A stretch of DNA of 64,000 nucleotides from Hyphomicrobium_A sp963759735 (GTDB taxonomy: Bacteria; Pseudomonadota; Alphaproteobacteria; Rhizobiales; Hyphomicrobiaceae), in the NCBI GenBank assembly GCA_963759735.1, contig CAVXAF010000006.1:39494-103493 (forward strand). The letters are read 5' to 3'. The notes under the pieces are model-generated. The model was given only the letters and a program-made list of their open reading frames with translations. It was not told the DNA's origin and made no database searches. The translations under genes and the position numbers were made by a program. Positions within the stretch are counted from its first letter, which is position 1. Each line of letters opens with the position of its first letter. Shown in pieces: positions 9,634 through 17,960 of this stretch.

Positions 9634-10650
9634 ATGGCCTTTCGCTTCAAGCTCGGTGAGCCCTTCGACGAGGGCTGCAGACGTATCTTTCTTGAGCAGA
9701 TCGAGCGGGCGCAAGCCTTGCTGCACGCCAAGGGCGACGAAGCCGTTGCTGTGCACGAGACGCGAAAGGCGCTGAAGCGGCTGCGCGCGCTGCTGCGCCT
9801 CATCCGGCCTGCCATTGGAGAAGTTGCCTTCAAGGAAGAGAACGCGCAGCTGCGCGATGTCGGCCTCAGCCTATCGGGCGCGCGCGACCGCCACGTTCTG
9901 CTGGAGACGGTCGACAAGCTGGCGAGCACGGCTCCCATCGGACCGAAGGCGCTAATGGACAGCTTGCGCCAGACCATCGCGGCCGCCAACAGCCACAGCC
10001 CGCCGCTCACCATGAAGCAGGCGCATGCGCTATTAGCGAGCGCCAAGAAACGTCTCGCGGCGCTGCCGATTGCCGGCAGCGGCTTTGAGGTCGTCGGCCC
10101 GGGACTGCAACGCTCATACAGCCGCGCGCGGCGCGCGTTCGCGGATGCCTATGACAAGCCGACCGACGAGGCGTTCCACGAGTGGCGCAAGGGCGCCCAG
10201 GCCCACTGGCGACAGATGATGCTGCTGGGGCGCGCCTGGCCAGACTACCTCGGCGCGCGGCTCGATGAGGCACGCAACCTGTCGCAGTTGCTGGGCGATG
10301 ATCACGACCTCGCCATGCTCGTCGCCTTCGTGCATTCAGATGCCGCCACGGCGCTCAGCGGAGAACCGGCGGCCCTCATCGAACGTGCCGCGCGCGAGCG
10401 CCAGGCCGAGCTGCGCGCTATAGCCAAGCCGTGCGGTCAGCGCCTGTTCGCGGCCAAGCCGAAGGGGCTGCGGCGCAGCATCGGCATCTACTGGCACGCG
10501 GCGGAGACGCTGAAGGCCAAAGAGCTGGCCGAAGGAGATCCGGCCGGCGACCCCGTGCCTTCGGATAAGCGCGTGCGCCGCCAGAGTGCGCCCCGCCGGC
10601 GCGCCAAAGCTCCTGCCAAGGCCCCCGCTAAGAACCCCGCTAAGGTTTGA
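9634..10650 (+). CDS. CHAD domain protein with Lys/Ala/Pro tail
   Basis: 338 residues. CHAD is an all-helical domain with conserved histidines that binds polyphosphate. Both halves carry the expected motif: V-H-E-T-R-K-A-L-K-R-L-R in the first and F-H-E-W-R-K-G-A-Q-A-H-W-R in the second. No CYTH phosphatase domain is attached. The last ~30 residues are a basic low-complexity tail with A-K-A-P repeats, which could bind polyphosphate or nucleic acid (inference). The start was set at the M-A-F-R-F-K-L-G methionine, where family similarity begins; upstream codons look non-coding. Lies 71 bp before hemH in the same direction. Confidence 0.85.
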   Translation: MAFRFKLGEPFDEGCRRIFLEQIERAQALLHAKGDEAVAVHETRKALKRLRALLRLIRPAIGEVAFKEENAQLRDVGLSLSGARDRHVLLETVDKLASTAPIGPKALMDSLRQTIAAANSHSPPLTMKQAHALLASAKKRLAALPIAGSGFEVVGPGLQRSYSRARRAFADAYDKPTDEAFHEWRKGAQAHWRQMMLLGRAWPDYLGARLDEARNLSQLLGDDHDLAMLVAFVHSDAATALSGEPAALIERAARERQAELRAIAKPCGQRLFAAKPKGLRRSIGIYWHAAETLKAKELAEGDPAGDPVPSDKRVRRQSAPRRRAKAPAKAPAKNPAKV

Positions 10651-10721
10651 GACTTCGCTTCGGCGGGCCATATGGCTATGGTGCGCGCCCGCCCCCTGCC
10701 GGTAGCCGAAGGCCTTGAAAA

Positions 10722-11783
10722 GTGAACGAGACGAAGCCGACCAATACCATTCAATCCGACCTTGCCTTTCGTCCCCCCGGTCACCCGGCCGCGCGTTGCG
10801 GCCGCATCGGCGTGCTGCTGCTCAACCTCGGCACCCCCGACGGCACCGACTACTGGTCTATGCGCCGCTACCTGAAGGAATTCCTCTCCGACGAACGGGT
10901 CATCGAGTTGCCGCGCTGGAAGTGGTGGCCGATCCTCAACCTCATCATCCTGTCGGTGCGCCCCGGCCGCAAAGGCAAGGACTACCAGACGATCTGGAAC
11001 AACGAGCGTGACGAAGGCCCCTTGAAGACGATCACGCGCTCGCAGGCCGAGAAGCTGGCCGCCTCGCTCGGCATGCCCGAGCGCGTCGAAGTCGATTTCG
11101 CCATGCGCTATGCCAATCCCACCACCGACAGCCGCATCCGCGCGCTGCTCGACAAGGGCTGCGATCGTATCCTGCTGGTGCCGCTGTATCCGCAGTATGC
11201 CGCGCCGACGACCGCGACTGCCGCCGATCACGCTTTCCGCACCTTGATGCAGATGCGCTGGCAACCGGCCGTGCGCGTGGCGCCGAGCTATCACGACGAT
11301 CCCGTCTACATTGACGCGCTGGCGACGGCGATGCGCCGTGACCTCGACAAGTTAGACTTCACGCCGGAGGTGATTATCGCCACCTTCCACGGCATGCCAC
11401 AGTCCTATCTCGAAGCCGGCGATCCCTATTACTGCCAGTGCCAGAAGACATCGCGCCTCCTGTGCGCGAGATTCGGTTGGCCGCAGGACAAGTGGCTGAC
11501 GACCTACCAGTCGCGCTTTGGCAACGATCCCTGGCTGCAGCCCTACACGGACGAGACCGTAAAGCGCCTCGCTGCCGAAGGCGTCAAGCGGCTGGCAATG
11601 GTGGCACCCGGCTTCTCCGCCGATTGCCTGGAGACGCTCGAGGAGCTGGACGGCGAGAACCGGCATTACTTCGAGGGGGGCGGGGGAGAAAAGTTCGCCT
11701 ACCTGCCGGCGCTCAATGACAGTGACGAGGGCATTCGCGTGATCGAGGCGGTGGTGCGTCGCGAGCTACAGGGTTGGCTGTAG
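10722..11783 (+). CDS. hemH: Ferrochelatase
   Basis: Inserts ferrous iron into protoporphyrin IX, the last step of haem synthesis, on the cytoplasmic side of the membrane. 353 aa with a GTG start. Diagnostic stretches are V-L-L-L-N-L-G-T-P-D-G near the N-terminus, V-P-L-Y-P-Q-Y-A in the middle, F-H-G-M-P-Q with the active-site histidine, and A-P-G-F-S-A-D-C-L-E-T-L-E-E near the C-terminus. Length is normal for the bacterial enzyme. Confidence 0.96.
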   Translation: MNETKPTNTIQSDLAFRPPGHPAARCGRIGVLLLNLGTPDGTDYWSMRRYLKEFLSDERVIELPRWKWWPILNLIILSVRPGRKGKDYQTIWNNERDEGPLKTITRSQAEKLAASLGMPERVEVDFAMRYANPTTDSRIRALLDKGCDRILLVPLYPQYAAPTTATAADHAFRTLMQMRWQPAVRVAPSYHDDPVYIDALATAMRRDLDKLDFTPEVIIATFHGMPQSYLEAGDPYYCQCQKTSRLLCARFGWPQDKWLTTYQSRFGNDPWLQPYTDETVKRLAAEGVKRLAMVAPGFSADCLETLEELDGENRHYFEGGGGEKFAYLPALNDSDEGIRVIEAVVRRELQGWL

Positions 11784-11911
11784 CGGCAAGGCTCGGAAGT
11801 TTCCTGCGCGCTGTTTCATAAGTAACTGTCACCGAACCATTTTTTAACGTTGTGTTTGCCTCCGCGGCGTACCGTGTGCCGGTGTCGTCGTCTTACCTTG
11901 CGGGGCAATCT

Positions 11912-12904
11912 ATGGAACCTGACGTGCTCGGTCCGTATTCAGGCGGCTTCGAAATCTTCGGCGTGCTGCTCGTCATCCTGGCCATCGTCGTCCTCTGGTC
12001 GACGGTCAAGATCGTGCCGCAGGGCAAGAACTACACGGTCGAGAATTTCGGCCGCTATACGCGCACGCTGCAGCCGGGCCTGCACATCCTCATTCCCGTG
12101 ATGGAGCGCGTCGGCCATCGCATGAACATGAAGGAGCAGGTGCTCGACATCCCCAGCCAGGATGTCATCACCCGCGACAACGCCATGGTGCGCGTCAACG
12201 GCGTCACCTTCTTTCAGGTGATCAACGCCGCGCGCGCCGCCTACGAGGTCGACCAGCTCGAGCCCTCGATCGTCAACCTGACGATGACCAACATCCGCAC
12301 CGTCATGGGCTCGATGGACCTCGACGAGCTGCTGTCGAACCGCGACCAGATCAATGCGCGGCTCCTACAAGTCGTCGACCAGGCGACGGAGGCCTGGGGC
12401 ATCAAGGTGACGCGCATCGAAATCAAGGACATCGACCCCCCGCGCGACCTCGTCGACAGCATGGCGCGGCAGATGAAGGCCGAGCGCGAAAAGCGCGCGC
12501 AGATTCTCGAATCGGAAGGACTGCGACAGGCGGCGATTCTCAGGGCCGAGGGCGAGAAGCTCGCCGTCGTTCTGGAAGCGGAAGGCCGTCGCGAAGCTGC
12601 CTTCCGCGATGCCGAAGGACGCGAACGTGCCGCCGAAGCGGAAGCTAAGGCTACGCAACTCGTCTCAGATGCCATCGCCAAGGGCAATGTGCAGGCGATC
12701 AACTACTTCGTCGCCAACAATTATGTCAAGGCGCTGGAATCACTCGCCAAAGCACCGAATCAAAAAGTCATCCTGATGCCGCTCGAGGCCTCGGCGGTGA
12801 TCGGTTCGCTGGCCGGACTGGCGCAGATCACCGGCGAAGCGTTCGGCGGCGGACCGGCCGGTCAGCCAGCGCCCGCACCGCGTGGTAGCGTACCACGCGC
12901 ATAG
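11912..12904 (+). CDS. SPFH/band-7 membrane protein (stomatin/QmcA type)
   Basis: 330 aa. One N-terminal membrane helix (residues about 10-32, F-G-V-L-L-V-I-L-A-I-V-V-L-W) is followed by the SPFH domain (V-P-Q-G-K-N-Y-T-V-E-N-F-G-R-Y through I-D-P-P-R-D-L) and an Ala/Glu/Arg-rich coiled coil. Such proteins form large oligomers on membrane microdomains and typically work with an NfeD partner. Two NfeD genes follow directly, supporting the assignment. The methionine just before the membrane helix was taken as the start; the 60 bases upstream that are also open lack family similarity. A 128-bp gap from hemH suggests its own promoter. Confidence 0.9.
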   Translation: MEPDVLGPYSGGFEIFGVLLVILAIVVLWSTVKIVPQGKNYTVENFGRYTRTLQPGLHILIPVMERVGHRMNMKEQVLDIPSQDVITRDNAMVRVNGVTFFQVINAARAAYEVDQLEPSIVNLTMTNIRTVMGSMDLDELLSNRDQINARLLQVVDQATEAWGIKVTRIEIKDIDPPRDLVDSMARQMKAEREKRAQILESEGLRQAAILRAEGEKLAVVLEAEGRREAAFRDAEGRERAAEAEAKATQLVSDAIAKGNVQAINYFVANNYVKALESLAKAPNQKVILMPLEASAVIGSLAGLAQITGEAFGGGPAGQPAPAPRGSVPRA

Positions 12905-12963
12905 CCGTGGCGAGTCGACGCCAACACTTGTTAAGCTGTGGCGTTGCGTTGGAGATGTAGGCC

Positions 12964-13419
12964 ATGGGGCTGTCCGAGTTCTTCTGGAACCTTGGCGCGT
13001 GGAACTGGTTCATCGTCGCCGTGGCGCTGTTCGCGCTCGAGTCGGTCGTGCCGGGCGTGCACTTCGTATGGTTCGGCATTGCGGCGGTGCTCGTTGGGGC
13101 ATTCGGGCTTACGCTCGACATCGCATGGGAGTGGCAGCTGATCACCTTCGCCATCATTTCCTGCATCACCGTGTTCTTCGCCCGGCGCTACGCGTCGCCT
13201 GATATGGCGGCCAGCGACGAGCCCGATCTCAACGTGCGCGCCGTGCAGTATGTGGGGCGCGTGGTGACGGTCGAGCAGGCCATCGCCGACGGTCGCGGCA
13301 AGGTACGCGTGGGTGACACGGTGTGGAACGCGCAAGGCGCCGACGCGCCGCTCGGAGCGCGGGTCAGGATCACCGGTTGCAACGGCACCGTGCTTCTGGT
13401 CGAGCATGCCTTCAACTGA
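12964..13419 (+). CDS. NfeD family membrane protein 1
   Basis: 151 aa with short N-terminal hydrophobic helices (about residues 12-70) and a C-terminal OB-fold NfeD domain (V-Q-Y-V-G-R-V-V-T-V through V-R-I-T-G-C-N-G-T-V-L-L-V). Short NfeD proteins are partners of SPFH proteins such as the one just upstream and lack the ClpP-like protease domain of long NfeD. Its 3' end overlaps the start of a second NfeD gene. Confidence 0.9.
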   Translation: MGLSEFFWNLGAWNWFIVAVALFALESVVPGVHFVWFGIAAVLVGAFGLTLDIAWEWQLITFAIISCITVFFARRYASPDMAASDEPDLNVRAVQYVGRVVTVEQAIADGRGKVRVGDTVWNAQGADAPLGARVRITGCNGTVLLVEHAFN

Positions 13420-13825
13420 TCATGATAGCCGACCGAGCGCTCGGCTCTGGCTCATCGCGCTGATCAGCCTTGTGCTGCCGATCATCGGGGTCGGCGCAGC
13501 GCTCTACGGGACATTCCGGATTTTCAGCGGCGCCATGGTCGGCTGGGCATGGCTGGTGGGCGGCGTGGCGGTGCTCATCGTAGACCTCGTCGTCGATCAG
13601 AAATGGGCGCGGTGGACGCCCTCGAGTGAGCCCGATCTCAATCGTCGTGGCGCGCAGTTCATCGGGCAGGTGGTGACCGTCGTCGAGCCGATTCCACTCG
13701 GCGGCCGCGGCAGCGTCAGCGCCGCTGATACCGTCTGGGCGGCGGAGGGCATCGAAGCGGCGGCGGGCGCGCGGGTACGTGTCGCGGGCTGCAACGGCAC
13801 GGTGCTGGTCGTCGGTCCGGTCTGA
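13406..13825 (+). CDS. NfeD family membrane protein 2 (tandem paralogue)
   Basis: 139 aa with two predicted membrane helices (L-W-L-I-A-L-I-S-L-V-L-P-I-I-G-V and G-W-A-W-L-V-G-G-V-A-V-L) and a C-terminal OB-type domain. The domain ends in R-V-A-G-C-N-G-T-V-L-V-V, nearly the same as the end of the upstream NfeD, and S-E-P-D-L-N-x-R is also shared. The two are therefore probably tandem duplicates. The start overlaps the upstream stop by 14 bases, which implies coupled translation. Confidence 0.8.
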   Translation: MPSTDHDSRPSARLWLIALISLVLPIIGVGAALYGTFRIFSGAMVGWAWLVGGVAVLIVDLVVDQKWARWTPSSEPDLNRRGAQFIGQVVTVVEPIPLGGRGSVSAADTVWAAEGIEAAAGARVRVAGCNGTVLVVGPV

Positions 13826-13869
13826 CGGCAGGCCCGCCCAGGACTCAGCAACTCAGCGAGATATAAAGA

Positions 13870-14898
13870 TCAGGCGATGCCGGCGCGCAGCAGATCGTGC
13901 ACGTGCAGGACGCCGACCGGCTTGCCGCGCTCGACGACGAACAGCGCCGTGATGCGCGAGGCGTTGATCAGCTCCAGTGCGGCCGAGGCCAGCATGCCCG
14001 GCTTCACTGTCTTGGGCGCGCGCGTCATGATGTCGACGGTGCGGCGCCGAATGAGATTTTCGCCCATGTGACGACGCAAGTCGCCGTCGGTGACGATGCC
14101 GATGAGCTTGCCTTTGGCGTCGATGATGCCGAGGCAGCCCAGGCTTTTTTGCGTCATGATGACCAGTGCCGCGCTCATCGGCTCGCTGTCGCGTGCGATC
14201 GGCATGCGCTCGCCGGAGTGCATGACATCGGAGACGTACTTGAGGCTGGCACCGAGCGAGCCGCCCGGATGGAACGCCTTGAACTCCTGCGGCGTGAAAC
14301 CCTTGGCCTCCAGCAACGCCATGGCCAGGCAATCGCCGAGTGCCAGCTGCATGGTGGTCGACGTGGTCGGGGCCAAGCCGTGCGGGCAGGCTTCTTTGCA
14401 GCGCGGCAGCTCCAGCACGATGTCGGAGTGCTGGCCGAGCGCGGATTCGGCGCGCGAGGTGACGGCAATCAGCGGCACGTTATAGCGCCGCGAGTAGGTG
14501 ATCAGCGGCTTCATCTCGACCGTCTCACCGGACCACGACAGCGCCAGCAGAACGTCGTCGGGCGTGATCATGCCGAGGTCGCCGTGCGAGGCTTCGGTCG
14601 GATGCACGAAGAAGGCGGGGCGGCCGGTCGAGGCGAAAGTGGCGGCGATCTTCTGACCGATGTGGCCGCTCTTGCCGATCCCGGTGACGACCACGCGCCC
14701 CCGCGCGGCGCGCAACACGCGCAAGGCATCTCCGAAGGCGCGGGACATCGGACCGGTCAGGGCCTCACGCAGGCGACTGAGGCCCTCGCTTTCGAGGTCC
14801 AGTGTTCGCAATGCGGATGCAACCGGAAGGCGGCTCAGTTTATTGCCGTCGTCAACAACTGCACCGACCTTGCGCAAGGACCCCTCGGCCGCCGTCAT
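13870..14898 (-). CDS. kdsD: Arabinose-5-phosphate isomerase (KdsD/KpsF family)
   Basis: 342 aa cytoplasmic enzyme converting ribulose 5-phosphate to arabinose 5-phosphate for Kdo, the inner-core sugar of LPS. The N-terminal SIS domain has V-V-T-G-I-G-K-S-G-H-I-G, T-G-R-P-A-F-F-V-H-P-T-E-A-S-H-G-D-L-G and L-S-W-S-G-E-T. Two CBS domains follow (M-H-S-G-E-R-M-P through G-I-V-T-D-G-D-L-R-R-H and the final ~60 residues). It is transcribed away from the outer-membrane barrel gene across a 216-bp intergenic region with two inverted repeats. Confidence 0.93.
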   Translation of the reverse strand: MTAAEGSLRKVGAVVDDGNKLSRLPVASALRTLDLESEGLSRLREALTGPMSRAFGDALRVLRAARGRVVVTGIGKSGHIGQKIAATFASTGRPAFFVHPTEASHGDLGMITPDDVLLALSWSGETVEMKPLITYSRRYNVPLIAVTSRAESALGQHSDIVLELPRCKEACPHGLAPTTSTTMQLALGDCLAMALLEAKGFTPQEFKAFHPGGSLGASLKYVSDVMHSGERMPIARDSEPMSAALVIMTQKSLGCLGIIDAKGKLIGIVTDGDLRRHMGENLIRRRTVDIMTRAPKTVKPGMLASAALELINASRITALFVVERGKPVGVLHVHDLLRAGIA

Positions 14899-14971
14899 GG
14901 CTCAATTCCCCCGGTGACGTGCGAATGCCTTCCCATTGATACAACAAAAGGAATGACAATGGTTAGGTCTT

Positions 14972-14988
14972 GTCAACGTTTCGTTGAC
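14972..14988. promoter_or_regulatory. 17-bp palindrome in kdsD/barrel divergent region
   Basis: GTCAACG and CGTTGAC form perfect 7-base arms around a TTT spacer. The site is about 75 bp upstream of kdsD and 125 bp upstream of the outer-membrane protein gene. The size and symmetry suit a dimeric regulator operator, but no regulator is identified. Confidence 0.4.
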
Positions 14989-14995
14989 GCTGTGC

Positions 14996-15028
14996 GGCGG
15001 GATCAACAACCAAGGTGGTCATCCCGCC
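14996..15028. repeat. Inverted repeat upstream of the barrel protein gene
   Basis: GGCGGGAT and ATCCCGCC are perfect 8-base arms separated by 17 bases, immediately downstream of the 17-bp palindrome. It could form an RNA hairpin in the leader of the barrel gene, act as a second operator, or be chance in GC-rich DNA. Confidence 0.35.
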
Positions 15029-15114
15029 AGTCTAAACAGACCGTTAACCGACGCTCTCTAGCGTTTGACAGGTCTGTACGGCGTTCGCGTGACGAGTAGT
15101 CTCATGGAGCGCCT

Positions 15115-16866
15115 TTGGCTGACGAACGCAAGATCGTCGGGTTGGTACTAGGCTTCGCCGCGTTTGCGGGCGTCGCGCTGGCGCTTGCGCCTGTTCCCGC
15201 GGCCGCGCAGATCCTCGATCCGCCCGCACGCACGCCTGAGACGCGCCGTCCGGCGCAATTGCGCCCCACCCTCCCCGCCGGCACGACCCCCTTGGAGGAC
15301 GCAGAAAGTCGCGCCTTCGAAGATGGGCGCTTCGGCCCCAACGAGGCTTCGCCGCCGCGCGGCGCCCTTTTCGATGACGGTTTGGCCGCGGATCAGGCCG
15401 CCGGCGCCGCCGCCGAAGACGGCGAGGACGAAGAGACCACCGGGCCCGACGACGGCCTTGGCGAGGAAGGCGTGCGACGCCTGCGCCGCGCCGTGGCGCA
15501 GGATGGCGATCCGGTTACGGTCACCGAACTGCCGGGTCCGCAGGACGGACTCATCGATCTGAGCGAGCCAACCGCGCCGATCGAGGGCGAGGAGGACATC
15601 ACAGGCGTCGACATGCGTTCTCCCGAGGACATCAGGGCGTTCGTCAACGAGCCGGCCGGCTATGACCCGCTGCTGCTGCAGGCTGATGAGACCAACCCGG
15701 TGTTCGGCGACAGTCGCTTTCAGGGCTTCGTGCTCGACCCGTATCCGCCCATCGGCACCAAGATTGGAAGTTTCGTGCTATTCACGGCGGTCGAAGCCGA
15801 CGTCGACTACAATAGCAACATCTTCGCTTCGCCCCAGGCGGAAGCCGACACCTCGCTGGAAGTGCGCCCGGCAGCGCGACTGGCATCGAACTGGAGCCGT
15901 CACGCCGTCGAGGCGCGCGCCAGCGGAGATTTCAGTTTCCACGATCGCTTCCCAGAGGAAAACGATCGCGCCTATCTGGTGGAAGGGCTGGGTCGACTCG
16001 ACGTCACGAGCTTCACCAATTTCCAGGGCCTCATCGCGCATGAGGAGGCGCAGGAGAGCCGCAATGCGATCAACGCGCAGTCAGCGGGCACGCGCCCCAA
16101 CATCAATGTCGATCGCCTCCGCGCCGCCTTCAATCACCGCTTCAACCGCCTCACAGTGCAGCTGCGCGGGGCCCAGATCGACACGTCCTACAGCGACGAT
16201 CTCATCAACGGCGTGGTGCAGAGCAACGCCGACCGCAACTTCACCCTCTATGAGCAGGCGGTGCGCCCGAGGTGGGAATTCTCGCCCTATCTGTTTGCGT
16301 TCTCGGACATCTCGATTAATCAGCGCGACTACGACGAGCCTGCCGACACGGACGGCATCATGCGTAGTTCGACCGGACAGCGGTATCGCGCCGGCCTCTC
16401 GTTCGGTGATGTGAGCGAGGTACTGCGCGGCAACATCAGCCTCGGCTACGGACGCCAGACGCCGAACAGCCCTGAGCTGGAGGTGATCGACGGGTTGCTC
16501 ATCGACGCCGACCTCGCCTGGCAGATGACGCCGCTGACCGTCCTGCAGTTCATCGCCGCCAGCGAGGTCGCTGAAACGATCACTGCAGGATCGGGAGGCG
16601 TCATGGAGCGCACCTATGGGCTGGAGGCGCGGCACTCGTTCACGCGGTATCTCGTCGGCATTGCCGGCGTCGGGTATTTGACGCGCGACTTCGTCGGCGC
16701 CGGCATCACCGAGAACCAGTCCACCGCAGCGGTCGGCGTCGACTACTACCTCAATCCCTGGGCGGTGCTGTTCACCCGCTACGAGCACACCGACTTTCAA
16801 AGCTCGCAGCCCGATAGCAGCTATACGATCGAGGAAGTGCAAGCCGGTGTGCGCCTGCGACACTGA
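15115..16866 (+). CDS. Outer-membrane beta-barrel protein with acidic N-terminal region
   Basis: 583 aa. A signal peptide (residues 1-32, ending A-A-A-Q) is followed by about 180 residues rich in Asp, Glu, Pro and Gly without recognisable fold. The remainder, about 215-583, shows the alternating strand pattern of an outer-membrane barrel and ends in an R-L-R-H strand. The E-A-D-V-D-Y-N-S-N-I-F-A segment at the barrel start resembles the BBP2-like family found beside polysaccharide genes of alphaproteobacteria. Neighbours kdsD, galU and galE support a surface polysaccharide role, but the exact function is unknown. The start is TTG at 15115 with a GGAG five bases before it. Confidence 0.75.
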   Translation: MADERKIVGLVLGFAAFAGVALALAPVPAAAQILDPPARTPETRRPAQLRPTLPAGTTPLEDAESRAFEDGRFGPNEASPPRGALFDDGLAADQAAGAAAEDGEDEETTGPDDGLGEEGVRRLRRAVAQDGDPVTVTELPGPQDGLIDLSEPTAPIEGEEDITGVDMRSPEDIRAFVNEPAGYDPLLLQADETNPVFGDSRFQGFVLDPYPPIGTKIGSFVLFTAVEADVDYNSNIFASPQAEADTSLEVRPAARLASNWSRHAVEARASGDFSFHDRFPEENDRAYLVEGLGRLDVTSFTNFQGLIAHEEAQESRNAINAQSAGTRPNINVDRLRAAFNHRFNRLTVQLRGAQIDTSYSDDLINGVVQSNADRNFTLYEQAVRPRWEFSPYLFAFSDISINQRDYDEPADTDGIMRSSTGQRYRAGLSFGDVSEVLRGNISLGYGRQTPNSPELEVIDGLLIDADLAWQMTPLTVLQFIAASEVAETITAGSGGVMERTYGLEARHSFTRYLVGIAGVGYLTRDFVGAGITENQSTAAVGVDYYLNPWAVLFTRYEHTDFQSSQPDSSYTIEEVQAGVRLRH

Positions 16867-16883
16867 GCGTGCGCGCGGCCGTC

Positions 16884-17765
16884 CTAGACGAGCTTGCCGA
16901 TGCCGGCTTTCAGCGCCGACGCCAGCTCGGGCCGCTCGAGGCCGTACGCGACGTTGGCCAACAGGAAGCCGATCTTGGTGCCGGTATCGTAGATGGTGCC
17001 GTCGAAGCGGACGGCGCGATACGGCTTGCCGGCCTTCTGCATGGCGAGCATCGCGTCGGTGAGCTGGATCTCGCCGCCAGCGCCCCGCTCCTGAGTGGCG
17101 AGGATGTCGAATATCTCCGGTTGCAGGATGTAGCGTCCGGTGATGTGCAGGTTCGAGGGGGCGGTGCCTTGCTTGGGCTTTTCGACCATCTGCGTGATGG
17201 GCGACACCTTGGCTTTCTTGTCCTCGACCCCGACAATTCCGTACTGGTGCGTTTCGTCGTCGGGGACCGGAGAGACGGCGATGAGGTTACCCCCGTGCGC
17301 ATTGTAGGCCGCGATCATCTCGCCGAGGCACGTGGTTGCACCATGGTGCAACATGTCGGGAAGCAGCAGCGCGAACGGCTCATCTCCAATGATATCTCGC
17401 GCACACCACACGGCATGACCAAGACCCAGCGGCGCCTGCTGGCGCGTGAAGCTCGTGCAGCCGGCTTCGGGAAGTGCTGCAGCAAGCTCGGCCAGTTCCT
17501 TTGTCTTGCCGCGTTCGGTCAAGGTCGCCTCGAGTTCCGACTGGTGGTCGAAGTGGTCCTCGATGGAGCTCTTGTTGCGCCCGGTCACGAACACGAAATG
17601 CTCGATCCCGGCCGCTCGCGCCTCATCTACGACATGCTGGATCACCGGCCGGTCGACGACCGTCAGCATCTCCTTGGGGATTGCCTTGGTTGCCGGCAGA
17701 AAGCGCGTGCCGAGGCCGGCCACGGGAAACACGGCCTTGCGGATGCGCTGCGGAGAGGCGGTCAT
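16884..17765 (-). CDS. galU: UTP-glucose-1-phosphate uridylyltransferase
   Basis: 293 aa. Makes UDP-glucose for exopolysaccharide, LPS and osmolyte synthesis. The nucleotidyltransferase motif G-L-G-T-R-F-L-P-A-T-K-A-I-P-K-E-M follows the N-terminus. Other family segments are G-L-G-H-A-V-W-C-A, M-V-E-K-P and F-D-G-T-I-Y-D-T-G. It is divergent from galE, which uses the same sugar nucleotide; the 195-bp region between them must hold both promoters. Its 3' end is 17 bp from the barrel gene stop. Confidence 0.96.
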   Translation of the reverse strand: MTASPQRIRKAVFPVAGLGTRFLPATKAIPKEMLTVVDRPVIQHVVDEARAAGIEHFVFVTGRNKSSIEDHFDHQSELEATLTERGKTKELAELAAALPEAGCTSFTRQQAPLGLGHAVWCARDIIGDEPFALLLPDMLHHGATTCLGEMIAAYNAHGGNLIAVSPVPDDETHQYGIVGVEDKKAKVSPITQMVEKPKQGTAPSNLHITGRYILQPEIFDILATQERGAGGEIQLTDAMLAMQKAGKPYRAVRFDGTIYDTGTKIGFLLANVAYGLERPELASALKAGIGKLV

Positions 17766-17960
17766 GGGAACTCCAAGCCTGATGGTATCGGGGTGAGTGC
17801 AACTGGTGTGGTTCTTGAATGCGACTTATCGAACGCGCGGCGACTTAGAATGTTTGCCATGCCGCCGCGTTCGGGCGCTTGAATCAATGCATAGTTAACG
17901 CTCCGCGATGGTAAGGTGCTCCCTTGAACAGCCGCAATATCCAGAAGGCGTAATGCAGCG

